Positions 11,969-20,939 are shown, counted from the stretch's first letter. The stretch: DNA of 64,000 nt from Nisaea sp. (GCF_017640745.1 NZ_JAEPQA010000005.1:119806-183805); one strand, 5' to 3'. Notes: generated by a model not told the origin, from the letters alone. Translations and numbers: made by a program.

Positions 11969-12775
11969 CTATGTTGAGAGGAACTCCCTCAAGAGTCCGT
12001 TATAAGCCTCCGGCGCTTCCATGTAGGGAGCATGTCCGACCCCCTCTATCCGCACATGTCGCCCGGCGGGATAGAGCGCGGCCAGCGCTTCCGACTGGCG
12101 ATGGGACACCACCTTGTCGCCCGCGCCGGAGATCAGCAGAACCGGGCAGCGGATCGCGGGCGCCACCGGGCGGGTATCGGCGTGATGAAGCATGGTCGCA
12201 CAGGTCCTCAGCCCCGCAGCGGTTACCCCGCGGGCAATCTCCTCGACCGTCGCCCGGACCGCTTCCGGTGCGCCGTCCGCAACCATCATGCCGGAGCGCT
12301 GCGCGGCGTAGGCCGCACTGCCTTCCTTCTCCAGCGCGGCAATACGCGTCGCGTAACTGGCGGACAGCGGCTCGCTTGCCGGCTTGGCGCTGCCGGAATG
12401 AGTACAGGAGAGGATCATGTGCTTGACCCGCTCGCCGCCCTCGCCTGCCACCGCCTGCGCGACGATGCCGCCCATGGAATGCCCGATGACGGAAAAACCG
12501 CCGACCCCGAGATGATCCATCAGCGCAAGGGCTAGGGTCGCGAACGCCGTCTGGTCCGGGCCGATCACCATGGTTTCGCCATAGCCCGGCGCGTCCCAGC
12601 CGATAATGCGCCAACTATCCGAGAGCGCTGCATACTGCGCCCGCCAGGTCGCCGAATTACCGCCGAGACCATGCAGTGCCAGCAGCACGGGCTTGCCCGA
12701 ACCGGTGCCGGCCTCGCGATACGAGATATGCCCGGCCGGGGTATCGACCCGCTTCCGCTCAGGTTCTTTCGCCAT
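11969..12775 (-). CDS. Alpha/beta hydrolase
   Basis: LALHGLGGNSATWR oxyanion region, GHSMGG nucleophile elbow, GVGHAPYMEAPEAYN His motif. Confidence 0.92.
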   Translation of the reverse strand: MAKEPERKRVDTPAGHISYREAGTGSGKPVLLALHGLGGNSATWRAQYAALSDSWRIIGWDAPGYGETMVIGPDQTAFATLALALMDHLGVGGFSVIGHSMGGIVAQAVAGEGGERVKHMILSCTHSGSAKPASEPLSASYATRIAALEKEGSAAYAAQRSGMMVADGAPEAVRATVEEIARGVTAAGLRTCATMLHHADTRPVAPAIRCPVLLISGAGDKVVSHRQSEALAALYPAGRHVRIEGVGHAPYMEAPEAYNGLLREFLST

Positions 12776-12944
12776 GACCGTCTCCCTCGGCAGCGCCGGA
12801 CTCTGAAAATCATTGATTCTTGGGTCATTATGCCAGCATTCCGGCGCGGATAAACGCGCTGACTGCCCCTCCTCTCATTCCATACGAGAACAAGCGCGCA
12901 TGGCCCGCGATCCGTCGTATCATCCGGCAAAACGGGGAGTAACC

Positions 12945-13610
12945 ATGCAGGACATCGTCGAACTTTCGCGCCTGACTTTCGTCATGGACATGCTGGCGGC
13001 GGTGGCCTTCGCGATTTCCGGCTCGCTCGTCGCCTCGCGCAAGGGGCTCGATATTCTCGGCTTCATGTGGCTCGCCATCCTGACCGGCGTCGGCGGCGGC
13101 ACGGTTCGCGATCTCGTGCTTGACGTGCCCGTCTTCTGGGTCGCCGATCCGTCCCACGTGATCGCCTGCCTGATCACCGCGACGGTGATGTTCTTCATCG
13201 CGCCGAAAGTCGAGTCCCGGATCCGGCTGGTGCTATGGTTCGACACACTGGGGCTGGCCTTCGTCACCGTGGTCGGCACGGTCAAGGGGCTCGATCACGG
13301 CACCGGACCGCTCATCGCGGTGGTCATGGGTGTGGTGACGGCCTCGGTCGGAGGCATCGTGCGCGATGTGGTCGGCAACGAGGAAAGCATCATCCTCCGC
13401 CGGGAGATCTACGTCACCGCCGCAGCCCTCGGAGCGATCACCTATGTCGCACTGGCAGGTCTGGCGATCGGGCGGCTGGAGGCGGCTGTGGCCGCCTTCC
13501 TTGTCACTTTCGCCGTCCGCGCGATGGCAATCACCTTCGACTGGTCGATGCCGAGCTATTACCGCAAGCCGAAGACGATCGACGAATACCGCCAGAGCCG
13601 AGAGGGCTGA
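12945..13610 (+). CDS. Trimeric intracellular cation channel (UPF0126/YicG-like) family protein
   Basis: Duplicated module AFAISGSLVASRKGLDILGFMWLAILTGVGGGTVRDL and VTASVGGIVRDVV. Confidence 0.92.
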   Translation: MQDIVELSRLTFVMDMLAAVAFAISGSLVASRKGLDILGFMWLAILTGVGGGTVRDLVLDVPVFWVADPSHVIACLITATVMFFIAPKVESRIRLVLWFDTLGLAFVTVVGTVKGLDHGTGPLIAVVMGVVTASVGGIVRDVVGNEESIILRREIYVTAAALGAITYVALAGLAIGRLEAAVAAFLVTFAVRAMAITFDWSMPSYYRKPKTIDEYRQSREG

Positions 13611-13613
13611 CGC

Positions 13614-14198
13614 TCAGCCGCGCCCGGCCGAGTGATATTCAGCGTTCGGCATCATGTGCACGGCGCTCGCCACCCGGTTCGACATGTTGAAGAAGCCGGC
13701 GACATTGGCGATATCCCAGATGTCGCGATCGGCGAACCCGGCGTCGCGCAGCGCCTGCCGGTCGGCCTCTTCCATCTCCCAGGGAGACCGGGTCAGCTTC
13801 TCGACGAACGCAACCATCGCCCGCTGCCGCGCGTCGAGACCGGCGTACCGGTGATTGAAGGCGAGCGCCTCGCCAAGCTCCGGCTGGCCGGACAGCTCGC
13901 GCACCGCAGCACCGTGGGCGACAAGGCAATAGAAGCAGTGATTGATCGAGGAGACGACGACCGCGATCATCTCCCGCTCCAGCTTGCTGAGACCGGAAGG
14001 GCCGAGCATCAGCGTGTTGTAGAGCGAGGTGAAGCCTTTCAGATGCCCGTCGTCGGAGCTGTAGGCCTTGATGACGTTCGGCACCAGACCAAGCTTCTCC
14101 GCGCAGAGATCCCAGTATTTCCGCGTCTCTGGCGACAGATCGTCCGCATCCGGGACCGGCAGCCCGATTTCCAGGGCATGCACTTTTTCCTTGCTCAC
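13614..14198 (-). CDS. Peroxidase-related/AhpD-like (carboxymuconolactone decarboxylase fold) protein
   Basis: VVSSINHCFYCLVAHGAAVRELS (CxxC of AhpD/CMD family); GTG start. Confidence 0.88.
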   Translation of the reverse strand: MSKEKVHALEIGLPVPDADDLSPETRKYWDLCAEKLGLVPNVIKAYSSDDGHLKGFTSLYNTLMLGPSGLSKLEREMIAVVVSSINHCFYCLVAHGAAVRELSGQPELGEALAFNHRYAGLDARQRAMVAFVEKLTRSPWEMEEADRQALRDAGFADRDIWDIANVAGFFNMSNRVASAVHMMPNAEYHSAGRG

Positions 14199-14210
14199 TC
14201 TTTCCTCCTG

Positions 14211-15614
14211 TCAGTCCGATCCGTCCAGCGCCGCCAGCTCACCGAGCGTGACCGGCTTGATGGGCGGGCGGATCCGGTAATAACCGATCCGCTCCGGGGA
14301 TTCCCCGCGCGCATCGGCAAGAATTTCGGTCACGGTAAGACCGCACATGCGTCCCTGGCACGGCCCCATGCCGGCGCGCAGGAAGGCTTTCGCCTGGTTC
14401 GGTCCCGGTGCACCGAGGGCGGCAGCATTGCGGATGGCGGCAGCGCTCACTTCCTCGCAGCGGCACACCGTCACGTCTCCGTCCAGCCGGGCGATCCAGT
14501 CCGGCGGCGGGAACATCGCGTCGAGCAGAGGCCGGACGGCGAGTTCCGCACGCAGCGCGTCCCGCGCCTTGACGATCTCGACATCGCCGGAGGGACGGTT
14601 GACCGCACCGCAGCGCTCGGCGATCTCGAGCGCCGCGATGCGTCCCGAATGGACCGCCGCCATCGCGCCGCCGATGCCGCCCCCATCCCCGGCGACGAAA
14701 ACGTTGTCGACGCTGGTCTCGCCGCGATCGCTGAGATCCGGTCGGAAACAACGCTGCGCCGCGTCCCAGTGATGCTCGCAGCGCAGCAGCCGGGTCAGCT
14801 GCGGGTTCGGAACGACGCCTTCGTGCAGCAGCAGGTGCGCGGCCTCGAGTTCCACCGGCATGCCAGCGCTCCGGAAACGCACGCGCTCAAGCCGTTCAGC
14901 GCCTTTCGCGGCGAGGTCGGTGACGGCCCGGTAAACCGGTATCCCGGAAACTCCTAGCTGCCGCTTCAGCCTGTGGCCCTTGAGCAGCGTGCGCCAGCCG
15001 AGCATAGCTTTCGGCAGATGCGGCAGACCGCGGAGATAAGCGCCCGGCGGCGTGGTTTCCAGCAAGGCGGCGATCTTGATGCCGGCGGCGACGCACTGCG
15101 CGGCAAAGAGCAGCAGCAAGGGGCCGCTCCCAGCCAAGAGCAGCGATGGCTCCGGATAGAGACCGGAGCTTTTCAGCAGCGTCTGCGCCGCACCGACCGT
15201 CATCACGCCGGGCAGCGTCCATCCGGGCACCGGGACCGGACGTTCCATCGCGCCGGTGGCGATCAGCAACGCGCGCGCCGTGAACTGCCGGGTCACCCCG
15301 TCCCAGGCGACCGTCAGGCTCTTGTCGCCGTCGTCAGGGCTGTCGACGTGCCAGACGGACGCGCTCGGCCAGAACTGCGCGCCCGAAGCCTCGAAACGCG
15401 CGGCAAGCTTCGCACCGCTCGCATAATCCTCGCCGAGAATAGCGAGATTTCCCGGGCGCGCGCCCGCGTTGCGGCCGATCGCGCGCCAGATCTGCCCGCC
15501 CGGGGCCGGCTGCTCGTCCACCACAATGACAGAAAGTCCGGCGTCCCGCGCCGTGACCGCCGCAGACATCCCCGCCGGACCGGCGCCGATGATCGCAAGG
15601 TCAAACCGGGTCAT
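14211..15614 (-). CDS. NAD(P)/FAD-dependent oxidoreductase, HcnB/OoxA-like subunit
   Basis: IIGAGPAGMSAAVTARDAGL, second dinucleotide site, C-terminal VCRCEEVSAAAI...KAFLRAGMGPCQGRMC (BFD-like Cys cluster). Confidence 0.9.
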   Translation of the reverse strand: MTRFDLAIIGAGPAGMSAAVTARDAGLSVIVVDEQPAPGGQIWRAIGRNAGARPGNLAILGEDYASGAKLAARFEASGAQFWPSASVWHVDSPDDGDKSLTVAWDGVTRQFTARALLIATGAMERPVPVPGWTLPGVMTVGAAQTLLKSSGLYPEPSLLLAGSGPLLLLFAAQCVAAGIKIAALLETTPPGAYLRGLPHLPKAMLGWRTLLKGHRLKRQLGVSGIPVYRAVTDLAAKGAERLERVRFRSAGMPVELEAAHLLLHEGVVPNPQLTRLLRCEHHWDAAQRCFRPDLSDRGETSVDNVFVAGDGGGIGGAMAAVHSGRIAALEIAERCGAVNRPSGDVEIVKARDALRAELAVRPLLDAMFPPPDWIARLDGDVTVCRCEEVSAAAIRNAAALGAPGPNQAKAFLRAGMGPCQGRMCGLTVTEILADARGESPERIGYYRIRPPIKPVTLGELAALDGSD

Positions 15615-15918
15615 CGTCCGCCTCCCCCGGCAACCCCGGCGCGCCCTGCTGGCGCCGGACCCGCATCCCGTCCCGCACCTCGACCAGGCAGCTCTGCCGG
15701 TTCGGCACGCCGTCGATCTCAACCAGACATTCGAAACAGACGCCCATCATGCAGTAGGGCGCGCGCGGCGCTCCGCTCTTCGGCGTCGTCCGGGTCGTGC
15801 CCGCACCCGCAGCCATAAGCGCCGCGGCGACAGAGTCGCCCTCGAGCGCGCTCACCTGCTCGCCCTCAAAGAGGAAGCGTACTTTCCGTCCCTTCTGTTC
15901 AGGCAGCCGGCGCAGCAT
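15601..15918 (-). CDS. (2Fe-2S)-binding protein, HcnA-like small subunit
   Basis: YCMMGVCFECLVEIDGVPNRQSC (C-x4-C-x2-C-x12-C); overlaps both neighbouring subunit genes. Confidence 0.9.
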   Translation of the reverse strand: MLRRLPEQKGRKVRFLFEGEQVSALEGDSVAAALMAAGAGTTRTTPKSGAPRAPYCMMGVCFECLVEIDGVPNRQSCLVEVRDGMRVRRQQGAPGLPGEADDDPV

Positions 15919-17017
15919 CGAACCTCTCCGGAGAAAAGGCGGCGAAGCGCGCGTTGAACCCGCCGCGAAGGATAACCGGCGCGAGTTCCATCGCATGTGC
16001 CGCAGCCAGCGTGACGCCGCTGTGGCAGGAAATGCTGAAGGCGCCGGGCATCGTCTCGCTCTCCCGGTAGATCGGGAAGCCGTCCGGAGACATCACCCGA
16101 AGCGCGCTCCAGGTACGGACGATCCGGGCGTCCTTCAGGACCGGAAAGCAGCGGATGATGGAGCGGGCAATCTCGCCGAGTTTCGCCGGATTGATGCGCG
16201 TGCTGTAGCCCGCATCCTCCTTCGAATTGCCGAAATTGATCGTGCCGTCGGCGGTCTGCCGCGCATTGACGAGAAGCGTCGGGATCACGGGCTGCATCCG
16301 CTCCGTGATCAGGATATGGCCCCGGTTCGGCTCGACCGGGATCGTGAGCCCGACCATCTCCGCCAGCCACTTGTTGGCGAGCCCGGCGGCGATCACAACC
16401 TTGCCGCCCCGGAACGTCCCGGCCTTGCCGGAGACGCTGAAACCGTCCCCGTCCTTCTCGATCTTCCGCACCTGCGCGCCGCTGACATAGAGTGCACCGA
16501 GCGCCTGCGCGCCGCCATGCAGGCCGCGCAGCAGATAAAGCGGGTTCACGTGGCCGTCGTGGGGAGAATAGCTCGCGCCCGTGACCTCCGGTCCGATCAG
16601 CGGCAGCATCTTCCGGACCTCTTCGCGGTCCAGCATCACCCGATCGTTCTCGCCGACTCCCGGCTGGTTGTGCATGCGGCGGATCTCGTCCTCGTTGGCG
16701 CGGAAATCCTCCTCGCCGAGGCAGAGTTCCAGCCCGCCCTCCTGCTTCAGTTCGATATCGGTTCCGTCGCCGCCGCGGATCGTGTCGGCAAAGCTCCGGT
16801 AGAGATCCTTCGAGCGCCGGGTCCAGCTGGCATATTCATGCATCCCGTCGCCCTTGCCCTGCACCCAGACGAGCCCGAAATTGCCGCGCGAGGCCCTCAG
16901 CGCGACATCGCCCTCGTCGAGCATCGTGACGGACGCCCCCTCGCGGGCGAGCCCGTAGGCGACGGCCGCGCCGACCAGCCCGCCGCCGACAACGATGACG
17001 TCACTGGCGCCGGTCAT
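15899..17017 (-). CDS. FAD-dependent oxidoreductase, DAO family, HcnC/sarcosine-oxidase-beta-like subunit
   Basis: VIVVGGGLVGAAVAYGLAREGASVTMLDEGD; DAO C-terminal motif. Confidence 0.9.
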   Translation of the reverse strand: MTGASDVIVVGGGLVGAAVAYGLAREGASVTMLDEGDVALRASRGNFGLVWVQGKGDGMHEYASWTRRSKDLYRSFADTIRGGDGTDIELKQEGGLELCLGEEDFRANEDEIRRMHNQPGVGENDRVMLDREEVRKMLPLIGPEVTGASYSPHDGHVNPLYLLRGLHGGAQALGALYVSGAQVRKIEKDGDGFSVSGKAGTFRGGKVVIAAGLANKWLAEMVGLTIPVEPNRGHILITERMQPVIPTLLVNARQTADGTINFGNSKEDAGYSTRINPAKLGEIARSIIRCFPVLKDARIVRTWSALRVMSPDGFPIYRESETMPGAFSISCHSGVTLAAAHAMELAPVILRGGFNARFAAFSPERFDAAPAA

Positions 17018-17024
17018 CGCATGG

Positions 17025-17378
17025 TCAGTCGAGCAGCGCTTCGAGATCGGCCTGGACCGCCTTGTCGAACCCGATGAGACGGATCTCGCCGAGATCGATG
17101 ACCGGCCGCTTGACCAGCGAGGGATGGCTCGCCAGCAGCGCCGGGGCGGTCGTATCGGTCACGCTTTCCTGGATCGCGGGATCGAGCTTCTTCCAGGTCG
17201 TGCCGCGCTTGTTGACGACTTTCTCGACACCGAGTTCTTCGATCCAGCCCGCGGCCCGTTCCGCCGTCAGGCCGCCCTTCTTGAAATCGTGGAAGCTGTA
17301 TGTGACGCCGCGCGCATCGAGCCATTTGCGGGCCTTCTTCACCGTATCGCAGTTCGGAATGCCGTAGACCGTAATCAT
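17025..17378 (-). CDS. ArsC/Spx/YffB-family protein
   Basis: MITVYGIPNCDTVKKARKWLDARGVTYSFHDFKKGGL; short ArsC-fold thioredoxin-like domain. Confidence 0.92.
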   Translation of the reverse strand: MITVYGIPNCDTVKKARKWLDARGVTYSFHDFKKGGLTAERAAGWIEELGVEKVVNKRGTTWKKLDPAIQESVTDTTAPALLASHPSLVKRPVIDLGEIRLIGFDKAVQADLEALLD

Positions 17379-17382
17379 CGCC

Positions 17383-18531
17383 TCAGTTCCTTTCCATGCG
17401 CGCCGGCAGATCGTCCACCGTCGCGAGCAAGACGTCGACCAGGCTGCGGCCGAGGGTCTTCGAGCGCTCCCCGTCCCAGCCATGCACCGGATCCGGCTGG
17501 TTGTCGGCGTCCTTGAACGGCATTTCCAGCGTCATGGAGAGCGCGCCGAGCCTGTTCGCGATATGCCCGGTCGAGGTGGTCAGATTGCCCTTGCCCGGCG
17601 CCGGTTTCGGATAGCCGTACGCCGTCTGGAAATCCGGGTTCATCGCCGCGTAGACCGCCTGGAACCGGTCCAGCATGGTAACATGCGCCTCCGATATCCC
17701 CGGCACGCCGTAGCTTCCGGCGATGAAGTTATAGGGAATCGCCTCGTCCCCATGAACGTCGAAGGAGAGGTCGATGCCGCGCTCGGCCATCGCCTCCAGC
17801 ACGCAGAGCACTTCCGGGCTCTTCTCCCGGCTCGGTTCCGCCCATTCGCGGTTGAGGTTCACCCCGAGCGCATTGGTCCGGAGATGCCCGCGCTTGCTGC
17901 CGTCTGGGTTCATGTTCGGCACCGCATAGATCACCGCCTTTTCCAGCAGCGCCCGGCTGGTGCCGTCGGCGGGGTCGAGCAGGCGCTCGATGAAGCCTTC
18001 CATGTACCATTCCGCCATAGGCTCGCCCGGATGCTGACGGGCGAAGACCCAGAGCTTCTTCTTCCCCTCGGACGGCGTGCCGATGGTCAGCAGGTCGATG
18101 GTCTGCAGGTCGTGCGTCTCGCCGATCACTTCGGCGGTGCAGCGCGGGGAGCCCTGCGCGGCGGCGATCAGGTCCTGGTGCCGCTCCATCGAATAGGGCT
18201 GGAAATAGGCGTACCAGACATAATCCGCCTCCGGCACATGCCGGATCGTCAGTTCGGTGCCGTCATAGGAGGTCGGCACCCGGAACCAGGTCTCCCGGTC
18301 GTAGGAGGCGCAGGCGCGGTAATTCTCCCACCCTTTCGGATAGCTCGAGCCGCTGGCGTTCAGGATCCGCATGGTAACACCGCGCCCGTTCGCGCCGGAA
18401 AGGCGGAAATGGAACCACTGGTAAAAGTCGGAGCGGTGGTCCTTGACGATGCGGAGCCGGATGTCGTTCGGATCGTCGATCGAGACGGTCTCAATATTGC
18501 CGCTGTCGAAGGCAGCATCGATACGCAGCAT
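17383..18531 (-). CDS. M14-family zinc carboxypeptidase (cytosolic carboxypeptidase-like)
   Basis: FARQHPGEPMAEWYMEGF (HxxE), NMNPDGSKRGHLRTNALGVNLNREW, SFDVHGDEA. Confidence 0.93.
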   Translation of the reverse strand: MLRIDAAFDSGNIETVSIDDPNDIRLRIVKDHRSDFYQWFHFRLSGANGRGVTMRILNASGSSYPKGWENYRACASYDRETWFRVPTSYDGTELTIRHVPEADYVWYAYFQPYSMERHQDLIAAAQGSPRCTAEVIGETHDLQTIDLLTIGTPSEGKKKLWVFARQHPGEPMAEWYMEGFIERLLDPADGTSRALLEKAVIYAVPNMNPDGSKRGHLRTNALGVNLNREWAEPSREKSPEVLCVLEAMAERGIDLSFDVHGDEAIPYNFIAGSYGVPGISEAHVTMLDRFQAVYAAMNPDFQTAYGYPKPAPGKGNLTTSTGHIANRLGALSMTLEMPFKDADNQPDPVHGWDGERSKTLGRSLVDVLLATVDDLPARMERN

Positions 18532-18605
18532 GGGAACTCCCGGAGGTGGTCGGCGGTGACGGAGCGGTGCGGATGACCAGTTTCCGGGAGACTACGCGGC
18601 ACCAG

Positions 18606-18634
18606 CTTTCCGCACCAGAGAGGAGTGCGGAAAG
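18606..18634. promoter_or_regulatory. Perfect 10-bp inverted repeat upstream of the M14/HcnABC-like operon
   Basis: CTTTCCGCAC-cagagagga-GTGCGGAAAG; no T-tract on the minus strand. Confidence 0.5.
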
Positions 18635-18753
18635 AGTCTCTTGGGTAACCGGCGCCGCAAGACATTCGAGGATGCGGAACGGGACCGCCGACGATCCCCG
18701 GGCTTTGACAGCGCGGGGACTGGTGCCGCCGCCATCCGTGAATCTTCACTCAG

Positions 18754-18783
18754 AAAAAAACCCCGGCCGTCATCGGGCCGGGG
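18754..18783 (-). terminator. Intrinsic terminator downstream of nhaA
   Basis: Minus strand CCCCGGCC...GGCCGGGG stem followed by TTTTTTT. Confidence 0.85.
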
Positions 18784-18802
18784 CAAGAGGGAGGATATTC
18801 GT

Positions 18803-20017
18803 TCAGGCTCTCGCAGAGGCCTCGGTTGCCGGCTGCTCGGCACTTCGGATCGCCCAGCGCAGGACCGTGTAGCCGATCACGCCGGAAAGGATGGAGCCGC
18901 TCATCACGCCGAGCCGCACGGCGCGCGCATGCTCCGGATCGCTGAAGGCGAGCGTGCCGATAAAGAGGCTCATGGTGAAACCGATACCGGCCAGCAGCGA
19001 GACGCCATAGATCTGCGCGAAGTTCGTATCTTTCGGCAGCGAGGTGAAGCCGGACTTGATCATCGCAAAGGTAAAGCCGAAGACGCCGATCTGCTTGCCG
19101 AGGAAAAGACCCAGCGCGATACCCAGCGGCAGCGGCTGGAACAGGTCGGCGATCGAGAGGCCGGTCAGCGGAATGCCGGCATTCGCGAAGGCGAAGAGCG
19201 GCATGATCATGAAACCGACCCAGGGCTTCAGGCCATGCTCGAGACGGATCAGCGGCGGCTCCTCGTCCTCGCGGGTGCGGAGCGGGATCGTCAGGCCGAT
19301 CACCACGCCGGCCAGCGTCGCATGCACGCCGGACTTCAGCACCGCGACCCACATGACCGCCCCGACCAGTACGTAGGGCGCAACGCGCGTGACGCCGAGC
19401 CGGTTCATGGCGACCAGCACCACCGCGCCCACCAGCCCGGACAGCAGCGCGGTCTGCGAGAGTTCCGCCGTGTAAAACAGAGCGATGATCACGATCGCCC
19501 CGAGGTCGTCGATGATCGCGAGGGACAGCAGGAAGACCTTGAGAGCCGGCGGCACGCGATTGCCGAGAAGCGCCAGAACCCCGAGCGCGAAGGCAATGTC
19601 GGTCGCCGCCGGGATCGCCCAGCCCTGCATTTCCACCGCCATGCCCCAGGTGAAGAAGAGAAAGATCACGGCGGGCATCGCCATGCCGCCGACCGCCGCA
19701 AAAGTCGGCAATGCGGCCTCGCGCGGATCGGAAAGATGGCCTTCCACCAGCTCCCGTTTGATCTCGAGCGCGACGTAGAAGAAGAAGATCGCCATCAGGC
19801 CGTCGTTGATCCAGAGCAGCAGCGGCTTGTCGATGATGATCTGGCCGACCGCGAAGGTCACCGGGGTCTCAAGCAGCCCGTCATAGGCCCAGGACAGCGA
19901 GGAATTGTCGAGGATCAGCGCGAGGATCGCGGCGAGGAACAGCAGGACGCCCGGCGCCGCCTCGTGGCGCAGCAGGGCGAAAACGGAGCGCGAAGCAGCG
20001 GGTGCGGAAGCCGACAT
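18803..20017 (-). CDS. nhaA: Na+/H+ antiporter NhaA
   Basis: DGLMAIFFFYVALEIKRELVEG, AATDIAFALGVLALLG, SLAIIDDLGAIVIIALFYT (conserved Asp residues). Confidence 0.97.
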   Translation of the reverse strand: MSASAPAASRSVFALLRHEAAPGVLLFLAAILALILDNSSLSWAYDGLLETPVTFAVGQIIIDKPLLLWINDGLMAIFFFYVALEIKRELVEGHLSDPREAALPTFAAVGGMAMPAVIFLFFTWGMAVEMQGWAIPAATDIAFALGVLALLGNRVPPALKVFLLSLAIIDDLGAIVIIALFYTAELSQTALLSGLVGAVVLVAMNRLGVTRVAPYVLVGAVMWVAVLKSGVHATLAGVVIGLTIPLRTREDEEPPLIRLEHGLKPWVGFMIMPLFAFANAGIPLTGLSIADLFQPLPLGIALGLFLGKQIGVFGFTFAMIKSGFTSLPKDTNFAQIYGVSLLAGIGFTMSLFIGTLAFSDPEHARAVRLGVMSGSILSGVIGYTVLRWAIRSAEQPATEASARA

Positions 20018-20133
20018 GGGAAATCCTGACGTCAGAAATGCGACAAACTGACGTTTATGTAGGGGAATGGATTTGAAATTCAACAAACAGATATAAAATG
20101 ATATAAACGACGACGCAAAAATCAGGCACCGCG

Positions 20134-20319
20134 ATGCTGAGCAAACCGCTTCTGACGATCCACGAGGTCGCCGACCTGTTGAAAATGAAGGAAAGCACGG
20201 TCCGCCACTGGATTCGCGACGGCGATTTGCGTGCGATCAAGATGGGGCGCGACTGGCGAGTGTCGGAAAAGGATCTGGAAAGCTACCTGAACGCCCACGC
20301 CAACAAGCCTGAGGCCTGA
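20134..20319 (+). CDS. Excisionase/MerR-type helix-turn-helix small DNA-binding protein (61 aa)
   Basis: LLTIHEVADLLKMKESTVRHWIRDGDLRAIKMGRDWRVSEKDLESYL. Confidence 0.88.
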   Translation: MLSKPLLTIHEVADLLKMKESTVRHWIRDGDLRAIKMGRDWRVSEKDLESYLNAHANKPEA

Positions 20320-20334
20320 GTCCAGAAGCCCCCA

Positions 20335-20419
20335 CCGTCATCCCGGCGCAGGCCGGGACCCAGGGGATCATGGAACCGCACTCTGCATCGCTGGGCCCCG
20401 GCCTCCGCCGGGGTGACGG
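20335..20419. repeat. REP-like long palindromic element, copy A (85 bp)
   Basis: CCGTCATCCCGGCGCAGGCCGGGACCCAG...CTGGGCCCCGGCCTCCGCCGGGGTGACGG; intergenic between convergent genes. Confidence 0.85.
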
Positions 20420-20433
20420 CATGTGACTAGTTC

Positions 20434-20736
20434 TCACCGCTTGCGCACGAACTCCGTGCGGAGCACGAGGCCCTTGATGCTCTCGTGCCGGCAGTCGATC
20501 TCTTCCGGATTGTCCGTCAGCCGGATCGACTTGATGACGGTGCCCTGCTTCAGGGTCTGCCCCGCGCCTTTCACCTTCAGGTCCTTGATCAGCGTGACCG
20601 AGTCCCCGTCGGCGAGCGTGTTGCCGGCCGCGTCCAGGACCGCGTTCGCCGCCGCCCGCTCGGCCGCGAGCTCAGAGGCCGGCCGCCATTCGCCGGTCGC
20701 TTCGTCGTAGACGTATTCGTCATCCTGATCGGACAT
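20434..20736 (-). CDS. PhnA-like protein (YjdM C-terminal domain)
   Basis: DAAGNTLADGDSVTLIKDLKVKGAGQTLKQGTVIKSIRLTDNPEEIDCRHESIKGLVLRTEFVRK. Confidence 0.88.
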   Translation of the reverse strand: MSDQDDEYVYDEATGEWRPASELAAERAAANAVLDAAGNTLADGDSVTLIKDLKVKGAGQTLKQGTVIKSIRLTDNPEEIDCRHESIKGLVLRTEFVRKR

Positions 20737-20833
20737 GGGGGTCTCTTTCCTGCACGGGATCGTGCGGTCCTTATACGCCCCTCGCCCGCCCGCACAACGG
20801 CCATGGGGTCGCACCCCTCAGCACGCACAACGG

Positions 20834-20917
20834 CCGTCATCCCGGCGCAGGCCGGGACCCAGGGGATCGTAGAGCCGTGCCCGTCATCCCTGGGTCCCGA
20901 CCTCCGTCGGGATGACG
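20834..20917. repeat. REP-like long palindromic element, copy B (84 bp)
   Basis: CCGTCATCCCGGCGCAGGCCGGGACCCAGGGGATC...CCCTGGGTCCCGACCTCCGTCGGGATGACG. Confidence 0.85.
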
Positions 20918-20939
20918 ACTTCGGAAAGCTAGGGCGGCG

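Noticed and set aside
20335-20917. Possible CRISPR array near the repeated elements
   Set aside because: Only two long palindromic units with a gene between them, no regular short repeats or spacers, no cas genes
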